From positions 248,001-312,000 of the forward strand of contig NZ_JACHBW010000006.1 in NCBI RefSeq assembly GCF_014200455.1: a DNA stretch of 64,000 bases, in the 5' to 3' direction. This document shows, in pieces, positions 60,946 through 64,000 of this stretch. The notes under the pieces were generated by a model. That model was not told the DNA's origin. It did not search any database and saw only the letters and a program-made list of their open reading frames with translations. The first letter of the stretch is position 1, and the number at the start of each line of letters is the position of its first letter. Made by a program: the position numbers and the translations under genes. This DNA is from Paraburkholderia bannensis. Lineage in GTDB: Bacteria > Pseudomonadota > Gammaproteobacteria > Burkholderiales > Burkholderiaceae.

Positions 60946-62304
60946 GTGCGAAAAGTACGAAAAGTGCGAAAACTTCGATCCCTCATCGCTTCGTGCTTCA
61001 CGCCGCTGGCCGTGTGCGCGATGTACTTTGCCATCGCGCTGAACGCCCACGCGCAAACCGCCGCGCCCACGGCCAACGCCACCGATGCAGCCAGCGCCGC
61101 AGCCGCGAACGCCAAACCCACCACGGCCACGGGCGCGATGCAGATCGCGCGTGGCGAATACCTCGCCCGCGCCGGCGATTGCATCGCCTGCCATACGGTG
61201 CCGTCGCAGCAGATGTTCGGCGGCGGACGGCCGATGGAGACGCCGTTTGGCACGCTCTACACGCCGAATATCTCGTCGGACAAAACCGACGGCATTGGCG
61301 CATGGACTGCGGACGAGTTCTTTCGCATGCTGCACGAAGGCAAATCGCGCGACGGCACCTTGCTCTATCCCGCGATGCCGTTCGCCTCGTACACCAAGGT
61401 CAGCCGCGCCGATTCCGACGCGATCTACGCCTATCTGATGTCCACGCAGCCCGTGCATCGGCCCAATCGTGCGCATACGCTGCGCTTTCCCTATAACCAG
61501 CGCTCACTGCTGATCGGCTGGCGCGCGCTGTTCTTCCGCGCGGGCGAATACACGCCCGATCCGAAACAATCGGTCGAGTGGAACCGCGGCGCGTATCTGG
61601 TTGAAGGACTCGGGCACTGCACGATGTGCCATACGGAAATCAACGCGCTGGGCGGCAATTCCGCTTCGAAGGAATTCCAGGGCGGCCTGATTCCGCTGCA
61701 AAACTGGTACGCGCCCTCGCTCACCTCGAACAAGGAAGCGGGTCTGGGCGACTGGAGCATCGCCGATATCGTCGATCTGCTGCACGCAGGCGTGTCGAAT
61801 CGCGGCGCGGTCTACGGACCGATGGCCGAAGTCGTCTACGACAGCTTCCAGTACCTCAGCGAAGACGACGTGCGCGCGGTAGCCGTCTATCTGAAATCGC
61901 TGCCGGGCCATTCGAACGAAGTCGATAAATCGCCCAAGAGCCAGTTCGTGAACGAAGAAGCGAACCGTCTCGCGCCGCTCGGCAAGAAGATTTACGAGGC
62001 GCAGTGCGCCGTCTGCCACGCGGCCGAAGGCCAGGGCAAGCTGCCGCATTTCCCGCCGCTGGCGAACAATCAGTCGATCCAGATGAATTCGGCGGTCAAT
62101 CCCATCCGCATGGTGCTCAACGGCGGCTATGCGCCGGGCACGAACAAGAATCCCATGCCCTATGGCATGCCGCCGTTCGCACAGTCGCTCTCCGACGAGG
62201 AAGTGGCCGCCGTGGTCACCTATATCCGTACGGCGTGGGGCAATCACGGTGCGCCGGTGTCGGTGAAGGAAGTCAATGCGCTACGCAGCGCGCCGCTGTT
62301 CTGA
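60946..62304 (+). CDS. Tri-haem cytochrome c
   Basis: A 452-residue cytochrome with an N-terminal signal/anchor (ASCFTPLAVCAMYFAIALNA, ending near HAQTA). Three haem motifs are present: CIACH (in GDCIACHTVPSQQMF), CTMCH (in GLGHCTMCHTEINALGG) and CAVCH (in EAQCAVCHAAEGQGK). This matches the cytochrome subunit of membrane-bound alcohol, gluconate or sorbitol dehydrogenases, but no such dehydrogenase gene is adjacent. GTG 60946 is used, with GAGG 7 bases upstream; the start codes a short VRKVRKVRKLR repeat. The neighbours suggest that it feeds the ba3 oxidase. Confidence 0.85.
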   Translation: MRKVRKVRKLRSLIASCFTPLAVCAMYFAIALNAHAQTAAPTANATDAASAAAANAKPTTATGAMQIARGEYLARAGDCIACHTVPSQQMFGGGRPMETPFGTLYTPNISSDKTDGIGAWTADEFFRMLHEGKSRDGTLLYPAMPFASYTKVSRADSDAIYAYLMSTQPVHRPNRAHTLRFPYNQRSLLIGWRALFFRAGEYTPDPKQSVEWNRGAYLVEGLGHCTMCHTEINALGGNSASKEFQGGLIPLQNWYAPSLTSNKEAGLGDWSIADIVDLLHAGVSNRGAVYGPMAEVVYDSFQYLSEDDVRAVAVYLKSLPGHSNEVDKSPKSQFVNEEANRLAPLGKKIYEAQCAVCHAAEGQGKLPHFPPLANNQSIQMNSAVNPIRMVLNGGYAPGTNKNPMPYGMPPFAQSLSDEEVAAVVTYIRTAWGNHGAPVSVKEVNALRSAPLF

Positions 62305-62326
62305 CCTGCATGGAAGCGAGGCCGCG

Positions 62327-62509
62327 ATGATCGAAACACCCGTTCCCGAACAGCCCGGCGAGCGTGCGCAACACGAGCAGGTCGCCGAGATCGTGCGCCA
62401 GGGCCCAGGCGGCGCACTCGCGCTTGCCAGCATCGCCACCGCCATCGTGGCGGCGATCTGGTTTGCGTTCTACTTCCTCGTGTTCCTGCCGCGCGGCGTG
62501 ATCCAGTAA
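62327..62509 (+). CDS. Small one-helix subunit of a ba3-type oxidase (IIa-like)
   Basis: A 60-residue protein with a hydrophilic N-terminus (MIETPVPEQPGERAQHEQVA) and a single C-terminal helix (LASIATAIVAAIWFAFYFLV). It lies 22 bases after the cytochrome gene and 21 bases before subunit II. Small helical subunits of this kind (IIa in Thermus) belong to ba3 oxidases. The identification rests on size, helix and position. Confidence 0.65.
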   Translation: MIETPVPEQPGERAQHEQVAEIVRQGPGGALALASIATAIVAAIWFAFYFLVFLPRGVIQ

Positions 62510-62530
62510 GCCCTTTCGCACATCGACCCC

Positions 62531-63118
62531 ATGTCCACGCATCCAACCGATCCCCACGGCAGTCATGCCAGCGCCGAAGTCGCCGCGCGCGTGGAGCGCC
62601 GCTGGGCCACGCTCATGGTGGCGCTCGTTCTCGTGCTGGTGGCGATGGTGATTTTCACCGGCCTGCACTGGGCGATGATGCCGCCCTCGCGCGTCGAAAC
62701 CATCAATCCGCAAACGCTGCATCTATCGGGCGAATTCGTCGAAACCAATCTGGGCAGCGCGCTCGAACCCGACGGCTCCGTCACGGTGCGCGTGCTCGCG
62801 CAGCAGTATTCGTTCACGCCGCAATGCATCGTGGTGCCCGCAGGCGTGCCCATCACCTTTCGCGCCACCAGCGCCGACGTCGTGCACGGTTTTCTCGTCA
62901 CCGACACCAACCTCAATTCGATGGTCGAACCGGGCTACGTCGCCACCTTCCGCACCACCTTCGCGCGGCCCGGCGATCACCTGATGCCTTGCCACGAGTA
63001 CTGCGGCGTAGGTCATCAGGGCATGTGGGCGCATGTGAAAGTCGTCGATCGCGACACCTTCATGCAGATGGCGGCGCTGCCGGAGAACCATTCGGGGAGA
63101 CTGAGCTGTGTTAAATAA
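62531..63118 (+). CDS. ba3-type cytochrome c oxidase subunit II
   Basis: A 195-residue subunit with one N-terminal helix (about 32-55, WATLMVALVLVLVAMVIFTG) and a cupredoxin domain that binds the CuA centre. CuA ligands are His in DVVHGFLVTD and the Cys-x3-Cys-x3-His-x2-Met in CHEYCGVGHQGMW. The single helix and short length are as in the Thermus ba3 subunit, unlike the two-helix subunit II of aa3 oxidases. CuA means that it takes electrons from cytochrome c, unlike the bo3 oxidase elsewhere in the window. It overlaps the start of subunit I by 11 bases. Confidence 0.88.
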   Translation: MSTHPTDPHGSHASAEVAARVERRWATLMVALVLVLVAMVIFTGLHWAMMPPSRVETINPQTLHLSGEFVETNLGSALEPDGSVTVRVLAQQYSFTPQCIVVPAGVPITFRATSADVVHGFLVTDTNLNSMVEPGYVATFRTTFARPGDHLMPCHEYCGVGHQGMWAHVKVVDRDTFMQMAALPENHSGRLSCVK

Positions 63119-64000
63119 CAAGCGACTCGTGCTCGCCCACTTCTGGCTCGCGTTCGTGCTGTTCGGCGTGGCGCTGCTGCTGGGCGCGTGGCAGATGCTC
63201 GTACGCAGCCCGCTTCATCCGTGGCTTAAGGATCCCGAACTTTATTATCGTTCCGTCACGGAACACGGCACGGTGATGGGCTACGCGTTCCCCACGCTGA
63301 TCGCCATGGGCTTTGGCTACGCGGTGAGCGAACTCGCGCTCAAGCGCCCGCTGGTGGGTGTGCGCTTCGCGTGGCTCGGCTTTATTCTGCTCGCGCTGGG
63401 CGCGCTCACCGCCTCGGTGCCGGTCGCGCTCGGGCGCGCATCGGTGCTTTACACCTTCTATCCGCCGATGATCGGCAACGTGTTTTATTACATTGGCGTG
63501 GTGCTGGTGGTGGTGGGATCGTGGGTGTGGGTCGCGCTCATGAGCGTCAATCTTGCCGCATGGAAGCGCGAGAATCGCGGCAAGCCGGTGCCGCTGGCGA
63601 TGTTCGCCACCACGGCGGGCGCGTACCTGTGGGGCTGGACCGCCGTGGGCGCGGCCATCGAAGTGCTGTTCCAGATCCTGCCGGTGGCATTGGGCTGGCG
63701 CAACACCATCGACGCGGGGCTCGCACGGGTGTTCTTCTCCTGGACGCTGCACGCAATCGTCTACTTCTGGCTGATGCCCGCGTATATCGCCTACTACACC
63801 ATCATTCCGCGTGCGATTGGCGGGCGACTCTATAGCGATTCGATGGCGCGCATCTCGTTCATCCTGTTTCTGGTAGTGGCGATGCCGATCGGCCTGCATC
63901 ACCTCTTCACCGATCCGCAGGTGGGCGCGGGCTTCAAGTTCCTGCAATCGGTGTTCACGGCGCTGGTGGCGGTGCCCACGCTGCTGACCGTATTCACGAT
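63108..64000 (+). CDS. ba3-type oxidase subunit I (C-terminus beyond window)
   Basis: The haem-copper catalytic subunit, cut by the window end after 297 residues. It starts at GTG 63108, inside the subunit II stop region. The haem His is in TEHGTVMGYAFPTL, and the haem-copper His/Tyr pair lies in FSWTLHAIVYFWLMPAYIAY. The following YYTIIPRAIGGRLYSDSMAR and MPIGLHHLFTDPQ, which includes the next His pair, match the Thermus ba3 form closely (from memory). The usual GHPEVY motif is replaced by LHAIVY, so this is the B-type branch. Confidence 0.88.
   Translation, partial: MLNNKRLVLAHFWLAFVLFGVALLLGAWQMLVRSPLHPWLKDPELYYRSVTEHGTVMGYAFPTLIAMGFGYAVSELALKRPLVGVRFAWLGFILLALGALTASVPVALGRASVLYTFYPPMIGNVFYYIGVVLVVVGSWVWVALMSVNLAAWKRENRGKPVPLAMFATTAGAYLWGWTAVGAAIEVLFQILPVALGWRNTIDAGLARVFFSWTLHAIVYFWLMPAYIAYYTIIPRAIGGRLYSDSMARISFILFLVVAMPIGLHHLFTDPQVGAGFKFLQSVFTALVAVPTLLTVFT

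Noticed and set aside
1..64000. CRISPR arrays, rRNA, tRNA, riboswitches and intact insertion sequences
   Set aside because: I looked for evenly spaced repeats, tRNA-like cloverleaves in the gaps, common riboswitch cores and transposase motifs and found none. A computed search could still reveal weak cases.

Overview
The window is GC-rich DNA from a Burkholderiales bacterium, most likely Paraburkholderia, Caballeronia or Burkholderia. The support is high GC with strong third-position bias, a cyo-type bo3 oxidase, a Burkholderia-style type VI secretion (T6SS) cluster, an oxidative glucarate pathway, and AcoR-, MocR- and FadR-type regulators. Names rest on reading motifs and on family knowledge; no database search was run. 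No rRNA, tRNA, CRISPR array or intact insertion sequence was seen.

Layout. (1) 1-11 kb, housekeeping and stress genes: a SurE paralogue cut by the window edge, an AI-2E/PerM-type permease, a ClpG/ClpK-like disaggregase with an N-terminal zinc motif, a remnant of an acyl-CoA ligase, an OpgC-like acyltransferase, an SDR oxidoreductase, a ProQ-type RNA chaperone, a lytic transglycosylase and a class I fructose-bisphosphate aldolase. (2) 11-16.5 kb: a MocR-type regulator diverging from cyoABCD. (3) 16.5-25.3 kb: an AcoR-like regulator without an AAA+ domain beside an aldehyde/alcohol dehydrogenase pair, a CsbD protein, a hipBA toxin-antitoxin operon with three evenly spaced operators, and a three-gene phospholipid operon (CDP-alcohol phosphotransferase, PlsC-type acyltransferase, CdsA-type cytidylyltransferase).

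(4) 25.4-48.2 kb, a nearly complete T6SS cluster: an unknown membrane protein with a cysteine-rich tail, a TagX-like peptidase, tssM-tagF-ompA on the + strand, tssB-tssC-tssD(hcp)-tssE-tssF-tssG-tssH-tssA with an upstream lipoprotein gene on the - strand, and tssJ-tssK-tssL on the + strand. All core parts except VgrG are here; VgrG, PAAR and effectors must be elsewhere. TssL has no peptidoglycan-binding domain, and a separate OmpA-like protein probably supplies it. The left edge is AT-richer and carries two copies of a 15-bp repeat that looks like a worn insertion-sequence end.

(5) 48.2-52.2 kb: a MASE2-GGDEF diguanylate cyclase, a DUF4142 protein, a TMEM175-like channel, a cytochrome b561 and a short H-NS-like protein without the DNA-binding half. 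(6) 52.3-59.8 kb, a sugar-acid locus: transporter, lactonase, glucarate dehydratase and KdgD in one operon, 2-oxoglutarate semialdehyde dehydrogenase diverging from it, and a FadR-type regulator. Together these take glucarate to 2-oxoglutarate. Four copies of a shared operator sequence lie upstream of these genes. (7) 60.2-64 kb: two multi-haem cytochromes c, a one-helix small subunit and subunits II and I (cut by the edge) of a ba3-type oxidase. The window therefore holds two kinds of terminal oxidase.
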